Below, piece after piece: positions 1-10,290 of a DNA stretch of 64,000 nt. The notes beneath the pieces are model-generated. The model was not told where the DNA came from and did no database searches. It was given only the letters and a program-made list of their open reading frames with translations. The stretch is from Hippopus hippopus. Lineage: Eukaryota; Mollusca; Bivalvia; Cardiida; Cardiidae. Numbering within the stretch: the first letter of the stretch is position 1; each line of letters starts with the position of its first letter. The DNA lies in contig OX328104.1 in the NCBI GenBank assembly GCA_946811185.2, positions 11,667,918 through 11,731,917 on the forward strand, given 5' to 3'. Made by a program: the position numbers and the translations under genes.

Positions 1-6
1 TAAGAA

Positions 7-237
7 TTAACCTTTTTTACAAACGACCGAATTTCAGACTGATCCAAAGTTGACAGCATTTGCAGACGACAAAATAAATGTGACTCAAAAATTGAATTTA
101 TTTTGGGAAAAGAAGAGAAATGTGTGGGAAAAGGAGAAAATGCTGGTCACTAGCATCATTTTCTCCTCTTCCCACAATCTTGTCAAAAGCTTTCTTTCTC
201 AGGTTTGTTAAAAGTCGGGATTGTATGTCAGGGTTAA
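7..237. repeat. Palindrome-cored MITE, family E (TTAA ends)
   Basis: The unit runs from TTAACC to AGGGTTAA. Near the centre is an inverted repeat of the type GGAGAAAATGCTGG...CCAGCATTTTCTCC, with GCAGACGACAAAAT upstream. The same arrangement recurs at about 3128-3332, 26125-26355, 28817-29333, 46820-47100, 50845-51060 and 54119-55710. TTAA at both ends with CCCTTT/AAAGGG suggests a piggyBac-type non-autonomous element; the class is inference. Confidence 0.65.
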
Positions 238-400
238 AAACGGTTGTTGAATACGGGTCCTGCACATAGACATAGAAGGGACAAGCTTATAATTATACAT
301 TTTTTCCTCTAACTCCAAAATGAGTTACTTTACTACCTCAAACAAACACAAACACTTTTCTCTACTCAGAAAAACAGTTTCTCTTTTAGCCATTTTTTAA

Positions 401-665
401 TGAGCCATGCTCTGGCAAAAGGAGGCTTAATGCATCACTGTGATACATGATACCAGCCCAAGTCATCATATAATTATGGATCCATAAGAGCCGATTTTTT
501 TAGATAACCGACTTAATCATGGGGTAGATTGGTCCTTTGACAAACAGAAAATTGACCAATAGCGAAAAGTTTCGGCCCAGGTCAGCCTGCGCGGACTGCG
601 CAGGCTGACCTGGGTCGATACTTTTCGCAGATGCATTAAACCCCCTTTTCACAGAGCATGGCTCA
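401..665. repeat. Palindrome-cored MITE, family C
   Basis: The outer ends are inverted copies of TGAGCCATGCTCTG followed by AAAAGG-type sequence and AATGCATC. The inner hairpin is CAGGTCAGCCTGCGCGG paired with the matching downstream arm. Copies occur at 738-1001, 3805-4068, 13725-13912, 14789-15033, 16172-16443, 16559-16817, 24270-24539, 57398-57638, 58205-58438, 58473-58735, 59340-59531 and 60892-61153. No coding capacity. Confidence 0.75.
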
Positions 666-691
666 AATGTTTTTACGCACTCACCATAACT

Positions 692-1150
692 ACTTACCCA
701 ACGACAAAATTCAAGACTTTTCCAAATTGAAATTATATGAGACTTTCTCTGGCAAAAGTGGGCTTAATGCATCTCCGTGATGCATTGAATCCAAGCAAGT
801 TATCAAATAATTAGTAATCCATGAAATCCGTTTTGTCTAGCAATTTGCCAAACCATGAGGTAGAAAGGGCCTTTGATATACAGATAATTCACAAATAGCA
901 AAAAGTTTCGACCCAGGTCAGCCTGCACAGTCTGCGCAGGCAGACCTGGGTCGAAACTTTTTGAAGATGTATTCAGTGCCCTTTTCACAAAGCTTGGCTC
1001 ATATACAAAGGACATATTTAATGTAGCACAAATCAATTCTTTTTTAAATCCTTTGATAAGGTAGAAAACAATGGGGGAAACGGAGAAAATTCTAGTTTCA
1101 AACATTTTCTCCTTTTCTCGAAATGTTTTCAAAAGCTTTTTCTCTTAGAG
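692..1150. repeat. Family E MITE interrupted by a family C MITE (738-1001)
   Basis: Family E sequence (TTACCCAACGACAAAATT... ) starts at about 695, stops at about 737 and resumes after 1001, where its GGAGAAAATT...TTTTCTCC core follows. The intervening block is a family C copy ending in GGCTCATAT. This shows a nested insertion, with family E the older resident. Confidence 0.55.
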
Positions 1151-3127
1151 ATTATTTTTTTAAAGGGATCAACCGTATCGACGTGTAATCAGATACGAAA
1201 TACTGTACCTAGAGCAAGACTCTAGTTCCCTGCAAGCAAGCGGGTATTGTACCCTAGATAGTTACAGTAAACACTTTAAAATTTAAGATCACATTTCTCT
1301 ATAGTTAGGAACTACATACTACTGAATATAACACAGTTTTACGAATAACGTTACAGAATCAATTTTTATTGCTGCAATACATTTCGTCGATAATAAGGTG
1401 TTCCATTCTTACCATCTAACGGTGTCAACAACTAGAAATTATCACAATGGGTGACTTATGCTTAACCAAACGCCAGATGTAAGGCTTGTCTAAAATGAGA
1501 TCAATTGCAAACAACAAATCAGATTTTTTTTTGAAATGATGGGATCTTTCTATCACAGGGTGAACAATTATGGGATAAGGAGTGAAAATACTGGTTACCA
1601 GCGTTTTATTCTTTTCTCAAAATACTTCAAAAGACACCTTCCCTACTGGGTTATTTTGCATGTCACATGCTTTGACGGAGAAGAAAAAGGTTTAAAGGCA
1701 ATGTGCATTAGGTTAACAAATATCTTAGTTAAATAGGAAATAAACATGAATCGGTTAAACGTAAACATCATAATATTGCGCTTTGCATATACAGAGTTCG
1801 TGGCTGACGTTTTACAATTTTTTCATACAGCGATATCGTTACAAAGGGAGATAATTTTGTTTTCGACACAAATTTTCGTAAGTGCATCCTCACAGACAAG
1901 CAAAACTTATAGATGCAGACGGATAAAAAGATAGACAGACAAAACGAATAAATAGACGGGGAGGCTGATTCCATTGTTATAACACCTTTGTTTTGTTGGG
2001 CCAGCTTATCATTATAAAAACGCTACTAATTATTGAAATGTTAAGGGTTGCGTCGCAAGACAATATGAGAAACGCAGAATTAAACGAAAAGAGCTTTTTT
2101 TCCTTAAAGCGCCATACACCTGGCATGATATTTAAAGTACAAGGTACCCAGATGTAGTAGTTTATATGTCTAGATATATAGGATCTGACAAGTGTACGAG
2201 TCTGGCAAAAATGTTATTAAGCGAGCCTTTGGCGATTTTAATAACGTTTTTCTTGACAAGTCTAATAACATTTTATCTCAAACGCCAACGAATGTCAGAT
2301 TCTTTTTATCACATAACGATATGCATATTGTGCTATTCTGTGGGAAAACGACAGGAGTGCTATAACTGGTAAGTTACTTAAACTGTGCTGGCTTGAAACA
2401 ATTTGTACACCTTGCTCAAATTTCTCTATCTCTACGGTGAGCACGGGACATCAGTCTAGCAGAAGTAAATAGCCTCATTTCTACAATTGAACCATTAGGT
2501 AGTATGGTCCTTTGATATGCAGATAATTTACAAATAGCAAAAAGTTTCGACTCATGTCAGCCTGTGCCGATTGCGCAGGTTGACATAGTAAATACTTTTG
2601 CAGATATATTTACCATTTGGTGTACCAATCCGCGCTTTCGCATAACGTTGAGCGTCGCCTGGTTTCGCGTGCTTTGTCTATAACAAATGGTCAGATGAAT
2701 TATGAAATGCAATTAGATCACTAGACCAAAAGAAAAAAAGAAGCTAAATAATGCCGTCACACAAAGATAGACAGATTACACAGAAAAGTATTTCCTATAC
2801 ACGCACCAGCTGTCACAGTCGGAAATACCCATAAATCATTTGTGGTTGTGTAGGAGGTGACATAATTCGTTTTCGGTCCTTGCGACTCCAAAGGCGATTC
2901 TAGTTGCTTTTGCAGGTGGTCTAGATCAAGATAAGACTTTACAGAACGTGCAGTGTGATCTTAGATCTACTCTTTCCAATATTTCGTAGCATATTTGGAC
3001 ATATAAAAAAAAAATATCCTCCAATGATGACTGGTTCCTTTTACTATTTCTTAGTTTGCCACCAATAAGGGTTATATCTAAATGGAACATATTGTTAGCT
3101 GTTAGCAGATATATAGGCTTGTAGACT
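1151..3127. other. Intergenic, no gene recognised
   Basis: No open frame here resembles a known protein. A diverged family E relic lies at about 1500-1655 and a family C fragment at about 2495-2625 (GGTCCTTTGATATGCAG then AGCAAAAAGTTTCGAC). Nothing else stands out. Confidence 0.6.
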
Positions 3128-3332
3128 TTACCCTTTACCCAACAACAAAAATTCACACCTTTCGAGGTTCAAGTAAGCATTTGCAGGCTACAAACTGAAT
3201 GTGATTCATATGATGAGAATCGTCTTTGAAAGGGTAAAGAGCATTGTTGGAAAGAGAGAAAATGCTGGTAACCAGCCTTTTCTCTCTTTCCTACAATGTT
3301 TTCATTAGCTTTCCCTCTCAGAGATGTTAAAC
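3128..3332. repeat. Family E MITE
   Basis: It begins TTTACCCAACAACAAAAATT and has the AGAGAAAATGCTGG...CCAGCCTTTTCTCTC inverted core at about 3258-3292. Its right end is displaced by the family B element that follows. Confidence 0.55.
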
Positions 3333-3593
3333 GGCTTGCAACACGCGAAAAGGGGCATTCGGACTTTTGCGTAAAGTGTCGTCTCGGATCAGCCTGCGCT
3401 GTCCGCGCAGGCTAATCCGAGACGGCACTTTACGACTACATTAGATTTTGTTCTTCAATAGACTTGCGCAAAACAGAAAATTACATAAAAACGGAAAGTG
3501 TCGTTTCGGATTAGCCTGCGCGGACTCCCCAGGCTGATCCGAGACGATACTTTACGCAAATGTCCGAATGCCCCTTTTCACGTGTTACAGGCC
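3333..3593. repeat. Foldback MITE, family B (261 bp)
   Basis: The ends are inverted copies of GGC(C/T)TGCAACACGCGAAAAG. Two internal hairpins each carry CAGCCTGCGC...GCGCAGGCT. The 7285-7545 copy has the same 261-bp length; 17006-17220 and 63580-63778 are shorter. AAAC on both sides here may be a 4-bp target duplication, and the insertion appears to split a family E unit. Confidence 0.7.
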
Positions 3594-3804
3594 AAACAAG
3601 AGAATGATCGGTTAAGGATTATATGACGTCTCCCGGTCAGTTTTGTAACTACCATACATAAAAGGATGCCTATATATTTTTTCAAATGTAGCGTCATGGT
3701 CGTCCCGAACCTAGGTCAAAGTAAGAAAAAACTATAATGGTTTGCTGTAATTTTACAAGTAATAAAGTAATTTTACAAGTTATAATATATTGTAACATTT
3801 AGAT

Positions 3805-4068
3805 TTGAGCCATACTATGTGAAAAGGGGGTTTAATGTCTCTGCAAAAAGTATCGAGCAAGGTCATTCTGCGCTTTCCGCGCAGGCTGACCTGAGTCAAA
3901 CCTTTTTGCTATCTGTAAAGTTTCTACTTGTCCAAGGACTACTCTACCTCAAGATTCAATCAGTTGTTTTACAAAATGGATTTTATGGATCCTTTATTAT
4001 GTGATGACATGCTTGATATAAAGCAACACTGAAAAAACATTAAACCTCTGTTCCCAGAGCAAGACCCA
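3805..4068. repeat. Family C MITE
   Basis: Starts TTTGAGCCATACTATGTGAA and ends near CCCAGAGCAAGACCC. The inner hairpin GGTCATTCTGCGC...GCGCAGGCTGACC lies at about 3858-3892. Confidence 0.65.
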
Positions 4069-4104
4069 TTTATTTTTTGACACTGAATGAATGCGACCTG
4101 GAAA

Positions 4105-4215
4105 GACATCTCCTTATCGGACAGTGTAGTTTTAAGGTCAGACTGCACGTTCTGTGCAGTCTGATCTTGATCTACACTGTCCGTAAAAGGTCAGTGAGTC
4201 GCGCTTAGCGACCTT
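4105..4215. repeat. Family A hairpin (66-bp palindrome)
   Basis: A near-perfect palindrome at about 4118-4183 has outer arms CGGACAGTGTAG / CTACACTGTCCG and inner arms CAGACTGCAC / GTGCAGTCTG. The flank GGTCAGTGAGTCGCGCTTAGC is typical of family A; the far end is missing or diverged. Confidence 0.7.
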
Positions 4216-4379
4216 TGCCAATGAACTGACTTGTGAAACTTCGCATACAACAACACTTTGACTCTGCCATGAAAACTTGAAGATTTGTGAAGACAAGCAG
4301 CACATTCGTTAAATTTTGGTTACGGATGCCAAAGCATTAATTGGGCAGAAAAACATCTGGTGCAAAATCACAGAGGAGG

Positions 4380-4560
4380 CGGTTCCTCGTATTAATTTCT
4401 TAGTCTTATTCTTAGTCTTATTCCAAGATTTTTTAACGTTAAAAGTATCAAAACTTCTGATTGGCTAAACCAACTGGTTTAGCCAATCAGAAGTTGTGTT
4501 ACTTTCAAATTTAGAAACAGAAAAGACTTAGACTAAGAAGAACGTTCTTAAGAATGGTTG
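4380..4560. repeat. Small palindromic MITE, family I
   Basis: The core at about 4452-4496 is an inverted repeat of AACTTCTGATTGGCTAAACC around a 2-3 base centre. Outer parts contain TTCTTAGTCTTATTC and its complement with GAACGTTCTTAAGAATGGTT. A related copy is at about 47150-47335 and fragments are near 24950 and 48950. Confidence 0.6.
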
Positions 4561-4616
4561 TTGATTACTGGCCTTGATCTTGATACTAGTTCTACTCGAC
4601 CTTTTTTTTAGTAGAT

Positions 4617-4619
<3 letters not shown>

Positions 4620-4708
<89 letters not shown>
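4620..4708. repeat. (AG)n dinucleotide microsatellite
   Basis: About 44 uninterrupted AG units. Open frames across it (poly-Ser-Leu or poly-Arg-Glu) are artefacts of the repeat. Confidence 0.98.
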
Positions 4709-4711
<3 letters not shown>

Positions 4712-5458
4712 TCCAGAAGATACAAATCATTTACATACTCATGCGACTCTTTTGTTGGCACTGTAGAAATTTAAACAAGACCAAGGGACTTATAAAAAGT
4801 CGAAAAACGCCTACGGTATAAATTCATGACATCGACCTTTATGTTTTTTTTTTCAATATATTATGTATAAGTTTTTCAAACAATATCTTTAGAGGAGACA
4901 TCCAAAAGGTGATAATAATGAAGCATCTTTTTCAATTTTATCCCGATATTTTACCAAACAACGAACCTCAGCAAGCTTTGAAAACACCATGGAAACAAAG
5001 AAAAGGGTTGTAACCGTCGGTTTCTTCTTTTCCCACAGTGTTTGCTTCCCGTTAAAAAAGAAAATTTTGTCACTCGAGCCACATTTCAATTGTCGCTTGC
5101 AAATACTTTCAATATGAATGAGCTAAGTTTGTTGTATGATAAAGAGTCAATGATGATAATAACCAATGGACGTAAAATGGGTTTGACAGATATTGGGACG
5201 AGAAACATGAAAACCAATTTCTTATGAGCTTTTGCAGGCATTATAATACACGCCTTTGCTAAAATAATGGGAGAGAAATAACATATCAGTGTTTAGGATA
5301 GAGGGAGCAGTCATTTTCCTACGTCTTTCAAAAACTACTCTAGTTACCTTTCAAAATAACATTTTCTATATTTTATATCCGCCCACGAACATGAGTCTTT
5401 ATTATAGAGCGTGCACCATGAACCATTTAAAGGCTTTTCACTACCTGCGTTACCTTTG
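4709..5458. other. Intergenic with family E relic
   Basis: A diverged family E segment lies at about 4930-5070 (CCAAACAACGAACC, then inverted GAAACAAAG.../TTTTCCCACAG). No gene recognised. Confidence 0.5.
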
Positions 5459-5524
5459 CGGACAGTGTAGATCAAAGATCAAACTGCACAAACGTGCAGT
5501 CTGATCTTTGATCTACACTGTCCG
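5459..5524. repeat. Family A hairpin
   Basis: GCGGACAGTGTAGATCAAAG and its inverted partner flank AACTGCACAAACGTGCAGT. One of at least ten such palindromes in the window. Confidence 0.7.
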
Positions 5525-5806
5525 CTTCGCTGAGATATTCTGGAAGTAAGCAACCTCAATATAGCACTTATTTTGGTTTTCATTCCAGACTGAAATTGAG
5601 CGTTGGGTTTGGTTAGTTCTTTATGGGTAAAAAGTGATGGATGACTGAATCATTTTAATATTTCTATATTTATGATTCTCAACGGCAACAGTACTTGTTT
5701 ACGTCATAATGTTCTAGAAATAGGAACACTAAATGACTTATAGGGACCAGTTATCATGGCCTGGTGTCTGATCTATAAATGACGTACATTGATTTTGATT
5801 AGATGA

Positions 5807-5975
5807 CTCTTTGCCAAACGACAACACTTTGTATTTGTCAAAATTGAAAGCATTTGTAGATGAAATAATAAATCTGGTTAAATGATGGGATTTGTCCTTG
5901 AGAAAGATGAAAATATTTTTGGAAAAAGAGTCTGTACTGGATAAAGCTGTTTTATCTTGCCCTCACTATGCTTGA
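5807..5975. repeat. Diverged family E MITE
   Basis: Contains GCCAAACGACAACACTTTG and GAAAGCATTTGTAGATG, matching the left half of family E, then a decayed core. Confidence 0.45.
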
Positions 5976-6091
5976 AAACATACTATTGCTTTATAAAGAA
6001 TCAAACTAACGTCGTCAGCGGATCGGTTCATGGCGATTATCTTCTAAATAGAGAAGTGAACGAGGTTCAAAGAGCACTATTTACCAGAAGA

Positions 6092-6560
6092 GGACGGTGT
6101 AAATCCGAAATCAAACTGCACGTTCTGTACATTCAGACTATGATCTACGCCGTCCGCAAACATTTTGTGCAGTCTGCTGGTAGGGGACTTGGAAACTTGT
6201 TCACGGCTGTGGCAAATCATGTCGCCCCTAGCCAAACAATGAATTTATAATACTGCAACGTTTTACCATACCAACGTGTATTCAGCGAAATTTCCCTGTT
6301 TTATGATCTCACGAATTGAATACGCTGACTAGATACATGTATATAGAATTTCCCTTCTGAGTGTCCCATTTCAATGAAAACTGACTCACTGAGAACTGAC
6401 GTCACTAAAACCTTGGTAAAACGTGCAGTTTGGTGCATAAACTTGGTGCTGTCACTGCTATAGACATTTGACGTATTTCTATTTAAACATGGATTTGAAC
6501 AACTTCAATTTAAGTAACTATTCATTTCATTATTTGTTGGCAAATGTAAACGACCATTAG
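6092..6560. repeat. Family A-like hairpin (6092-6157) joined to family D repeat
   Basis: The first part is a diverged GGACGGTGTAAATC...GATCTACGCCGTCC hairpin. From about 6174 comes family D (GGGGACTTGGAAACTTGTTC, then CAGCGAAATTTCCCTGTTT and CTTCTGAGTGTCCC). Family D recurs at about 20285-20640 in the same orientation and 60340-60845 in the opposite one. No protein recognised. Confidence 0.6.
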
Positions 6561-6686
6561 TTGCCTAAAACGACCATTAGTATATTTTTTTTAACGTTAC
6601 AATGTATGCATTTTGACACTTCACGATTTGTTTACATGACGGAGGGGTCGTACGTTTTGACCCCGTGTGTCTGTTTTTAACTGTCT

Positions 6687-7010
6687 GCCGAGCCCCGGTA
6701 GCTCAGTCGGTAGCGTGCTGGACTTGAGAACACGCGGTCCAGGGTTCGATTCCTGGCAATGACCCCTGGCTCGGCCAATTTCTTTCCGAGGATTGATGAT
6801 AGTCAGTGCCACAGGATTCATTCCTTTCCCACCGCTGACCATTGTTTCGACAATGATTATGTGGGAAAGCAGCCAGTGGCTTAGAAAGAAAATTGTGCGA
6901 AGTACTGGTAAAAGAGACTCCAGGAACGCATGGATAGGTGCACTGGCCGCCGCGATATAACTGAAATAATGTGGAAAACGGCGTTAAACACCATACAATC
7001 AATCAATCAA
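6687..7010 (+). mobile_element. tRNA-derived SINE, about 324 bp
   Basis: A tRNA-like head (AGCCCCGGTAGCTCAGTCGG, then a B box GGTTCGATTCC) is followed by a conserved body and a tail GCGTTAAACACC...(CAAT)n. Twelve-base direct repeats TTTTAACTGTCT at 6675-6686 and 7011-7022 are target-site duplications from LINE-mediated insertion. A second copy lies at 28877-29182. It is not a tRNA gene: there is no acceptor pairing and a long non-tRNA body. It resembles the molluscan V-SINE-type families from memory; the exact family is not assigned. Confidence 0.85.
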
Positions 7011-7072
7011 TTTTAACTGTCTATTGAGAGCGAAAAAGCGTCACTGTAATTGAAAATAAGCGCTTCGTAATA

Positions 7073-7268
7073 TTTAATCCTTAGGTTGCTAAGCGCGACT
7101 CAAAGCCTTTTGCGGGCGGTGTAGATCAAGATCACACTGCACAGACCATGCAGGCTGATCTTGGATCTACATTGTTCGATAAGGAGACATTTCCCCCCAA
7201 ATAACTTTGAAATAACAACATTTGAGCTTTAAAGTTTCATTTAAATTATTTACCAGGGTGAGGTTTAA
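7073..7268. repeat. Family A MITE
   Basis: Left flank GGTTGCTAAGCGCGACTCAA, central diverged hairpin (GTGTAGATCAAGATCACACTG...), then AAGGAGACATTT and TTTCATTTAAATTATTTACC. Same layout as the better preserved copies at 15372-15580 and 61537-61750. Confidence 0.65.
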
Positions 7269-7284
7269 GCTGCAAGATATAATT

Positions 7285-7545
7285 GGCTTGCAACACGCGA
7301 AAATAGGCATTCGGACATTTGCGCAAAGTGTCGTCTCGGATCAGCCTGCGCAGTCCGCGCAGGCTAATCCGAAACGGCACTTTACGACTACATTAGATTT
7401 TGTCCTTCAGTAGACATGCGCAAAACAGAAAATTACATAAAAATAGTAAGTGTCGTTTCGGATTTGCCTTCGGGGATTGCGCAGGCTGATCCGAGACGAC
7501 ACTTTACGCAAATGTCCGAATGCCCCTTTTCGCATGTTGCAGGCC
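7285..7545. repeat. Foldback MITE, family B (261 bp)
   Basis: Ends GGCTTGCAACACGCGAAAAT and ...CATGTTGCAGGCC with two CAGCCTGCGC-type hairpins between. Same length as the copy at 3333-3593. Confidence 0.75.
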
Positions 7546-7938
7546 ATATAAATTTCAGCCGAACCGATTTGATTCTCCTGAGTCCAAAGTAAATCCGATT
7601 GTATTGTTGGTTCATTGTTTGCTCAAATGTCTTATTACGAAATGTAACAAATTTACAAAGATTCGCACTCGAACAACTTGGTGAAGGGCAATAGTTTTTT
7701 TCCCCAGGCTTTATCAATGGAATAAATGGTCCCACCGCAAGTTAAGCCTTGCGCTATATTAAACCATTTTAAAAATCTAATGTATTCAAAAAATGTTGGC
7801 ATGCAAAATGACACGATAAGGGCATGTGGAGTATTGCCAGGATTTTCTTCTGTTACCACGATGTTTTTAAAAGCCTTTTCCCCCCTTGTTTGTCAGGATC
7901 GGAAAAAAAAAAATCCCAAGATAATAAAGTAAAAGCGG

Positions 7939-8144
7939 TTAACCTTTTATGCTGCTAAGCACGACTCAAGGACCTTTTGCGGAAAGTGTAGATTAAGATC
8001 AGACTGCACAGAACGTGTAGCTTGATTCTGAATCTACACTGTCCAATAGGCAGATAGTTTTCCCTAGAATATACCATTGGAATATCAATATTTGGGTTTT
8101 TACTATTGCCTTAAAGCTTACATTTCATTTATTTCGCAGGTTAA
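7939..8144. repeat. Family A MITE (TTAA to TTAA)
   Basis: TTAACCTTTTATGCTGCTAA at the left, central hairpin with AGACTGCACAGAACGTG, and ATTTATTTCGCAGGTTAA at the right. Confidence 0.65.
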
Positions 8145-9131
8145 TGGTTGAGAATAAAACTGATTTTTTTTCTGTGCATTCAAACAGTATAATTATGTGA
8201 GCATTACGGAGAAAATAAAAAAGCGAAATTTCTTTTTAACAGTGCAACCGATCGTACTGAAGTTTAAATCTTCTGTGCTCAAGAATTTCAATTCAGAGAG
8301 CTGTTTTTGCATACGAAAACACAGAATAAAATCGATCAAAAGCTAATTCAAGTCTTTTAATTGCTGTAAAACAAATATTTATCTTGGTAAGCCTTTCAAA
8401 TATTGAAGACATATTGCTGCAATTCCTTCGGGAATGAGGCGTTTTATTGCATACGTATGTCTATTCGATCGCAGCATTTCGTACCTCAATAATTGTACGC
8501 AATTTCGGATGATTCGATCTACCGCCTTTCTCGATCTCACAAATTTTTAGCAGCAAACATTCCTTTTTTTCTTCACAACGTTTTTGTAGTACAAGTTCTA
8601 GACGTTGCTATACGGTATTCAAGGAAATATTATGGTGGATATCGAAAACATAGGTTTCATTGAGAATGAAGACTTATTTTGAAACAAAAACATTTTTAAT
8701 TACAATGATCCATACTTACCCATTTCAATGTGTCTTTTTTGCTGTTATATATAAATAGGAGCCAATGAAAACAAAGCAATCATTCATGAAAAGGGAAAAG
8801 TCTGATTAAAAATTTGATAGGCCAACTCAGTCACATGACCTTGATTTCTAAATACGGATACTGAAAAACTGTCTATCTTGCCATTTCTGTACGATATCTA
8901 TGTCATAGACTGCTGGCTCAAGTCAAAGTTACGACTTCCTTTTCGAACAGATAATGCATCAATCTGCCTATGGCAGTTGACATTAAAATCTAAATATTAC
9001 TATCTAGCTATCTTCAAACCTTTAGACAACAACTTATACATTCATTTCCCGCTGGTCCTTCGAATTTTAAAGGATCGTCCTAACACTTACCCTCGGCTAA
9101 ACAATTGGAACGAAACTTTCTAGCCGATAGT
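8145..9131. other. Intergenic, nothing recognised
   Basis: A/T-rich sequence without repeat-family hallmarks. The open frame at 8878-9123 has no recognisable motif, and I treat it as chance. Confidence 0.5.
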
Positions 9132-9300
9132 AAAAACGCATATTTTGCTATATCAAAGGTACTGGGGGGGGGGGGGGGGAAGATATCTCCTTATCGGACA
9201 GTGTAGATCCAAGATCAGACTGCACGTTCTGTGCAGTCTGATCTTGATCTACACTGTCCGCAAAAGGTCTTTGAGTCGCGCTTAGCAGCCTAAGGGTACA
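9132..9300. repeat. Family A MITE with poly-G tract
   Basis: A run of 16 G (9164-9179) precedes the palindrome at 9195-9261 (CGGACAGTGTAGATCC and partner). The right flank is TTGAGTCGCGCTTAGCAGCC. Confidence 0.65.
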
Positions 9301-9699
9301 CAGTAAAAGCGTCACTCGCTCATTAGCTGTCTATGGAATGATCCTATCAATTCTTTTTCCTTTCATTTGAAAACGTTTTTATTCTCCGTCAGGTCTCCTG
9401 CAGTTGAGAAATGCGATTGAAATGTCAAATGATTTAAACATGCGATGGAATCGTTATTACCCGCGTATTTTGTAAGCTTTTTTTCTTTTGTAAGACAAAA
9501 ACGAATGACAGCAGCATGAAATATTTACTAAACCATGTTTATGAAATTTGGGCTGGTAGTGCAAAGGGTCAGCAATCCAGGGTTATGTGTCCTAATCCCT
9601 GTTCTGCCGACATTTTTTTCAGGACCAATGATAATCGTCGTGATAGGTACCGTTCCTCCTTCATGCCCTGTTTACACTGCCGATCAGATCAACTCGATC

Positions 9700-10220
9700 A
9701 AACCCGATCATGTGGTCGGGGGCTGATCGAGCTTGTTCGGCGGGAGCGGTCGGGACGGTCTACTTTGGTCGGCATCACTCGGGCTTCCTTCCCGAGAATT
9801 TTTGACATGTCAAAAATATTCGAGTAGGGATCGTGTAGCAAAAAGCTCGGGAAGCCATCGAGAATAAATCGGGAATCAGTCGAGTAGAGGTCGGGTCAGT
9901 CGAGAAACGATCGTGTAGAGATCTACCTATATCGGGATTGAAATATTTGCCGATCAGAACACGATCAGCTCGACCTCAGTTCGACCACTACCCGATGCTT
10001 ACTCGATCAACACGATTCATACTCAAGCCGATGTCCAGATCAAGACGATCTCTATACGACCGTACTCGATTGCTCCCAGATCCATACCCGATTCCTTTCG
10101 ATTTCACTCGATCGCTACCCGATCGTACACGATCACTACTCGAGCATACTCGATCGCTACTCGAGTGTACCCGATCGCTACCCGACCTTACACAAGCGCA
10201 CTGACCTTGAATACGTTCCT
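9700..10220. repeat. Left subterminal repeat array of the TIR transposon
   Basis: Dozens of overlapping variants of GATCGAGTA/TACTCGATC and CCCGATCGCTACC occur in this arm and, inverted, in 12540-12830. Such arrays are commonly transposase-binding clusters (inference). The open frames across them are repeat artefacts. Confidence 0.6.
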
Positions 10221-10290
10221 TCAAAAAAGGCGCGAAGATCAAGCCGTCTCTCATTAGTCGCTTGGTACTCGGAGACATAAGTACACACTG

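Noticed and set aside
4528..4774. Open frames on both strands over the AG repeat
   Set aside because: They exist only because a dinucleotide repeat has no stop codon; their proteins are pure Arg-Glu or Ser-Leu runs.
6690..6770. tRNA gene
   Set aside because: A and B boxes are present, but it is the head of a SINE with body, tail and target duplication; the acceptor stem does not pair.
9938..10278. Open frames with Arg/Ser/Asp repeats
   Set aside because: Produced by the GATCGAG-type subterminal repeats of the transposon.
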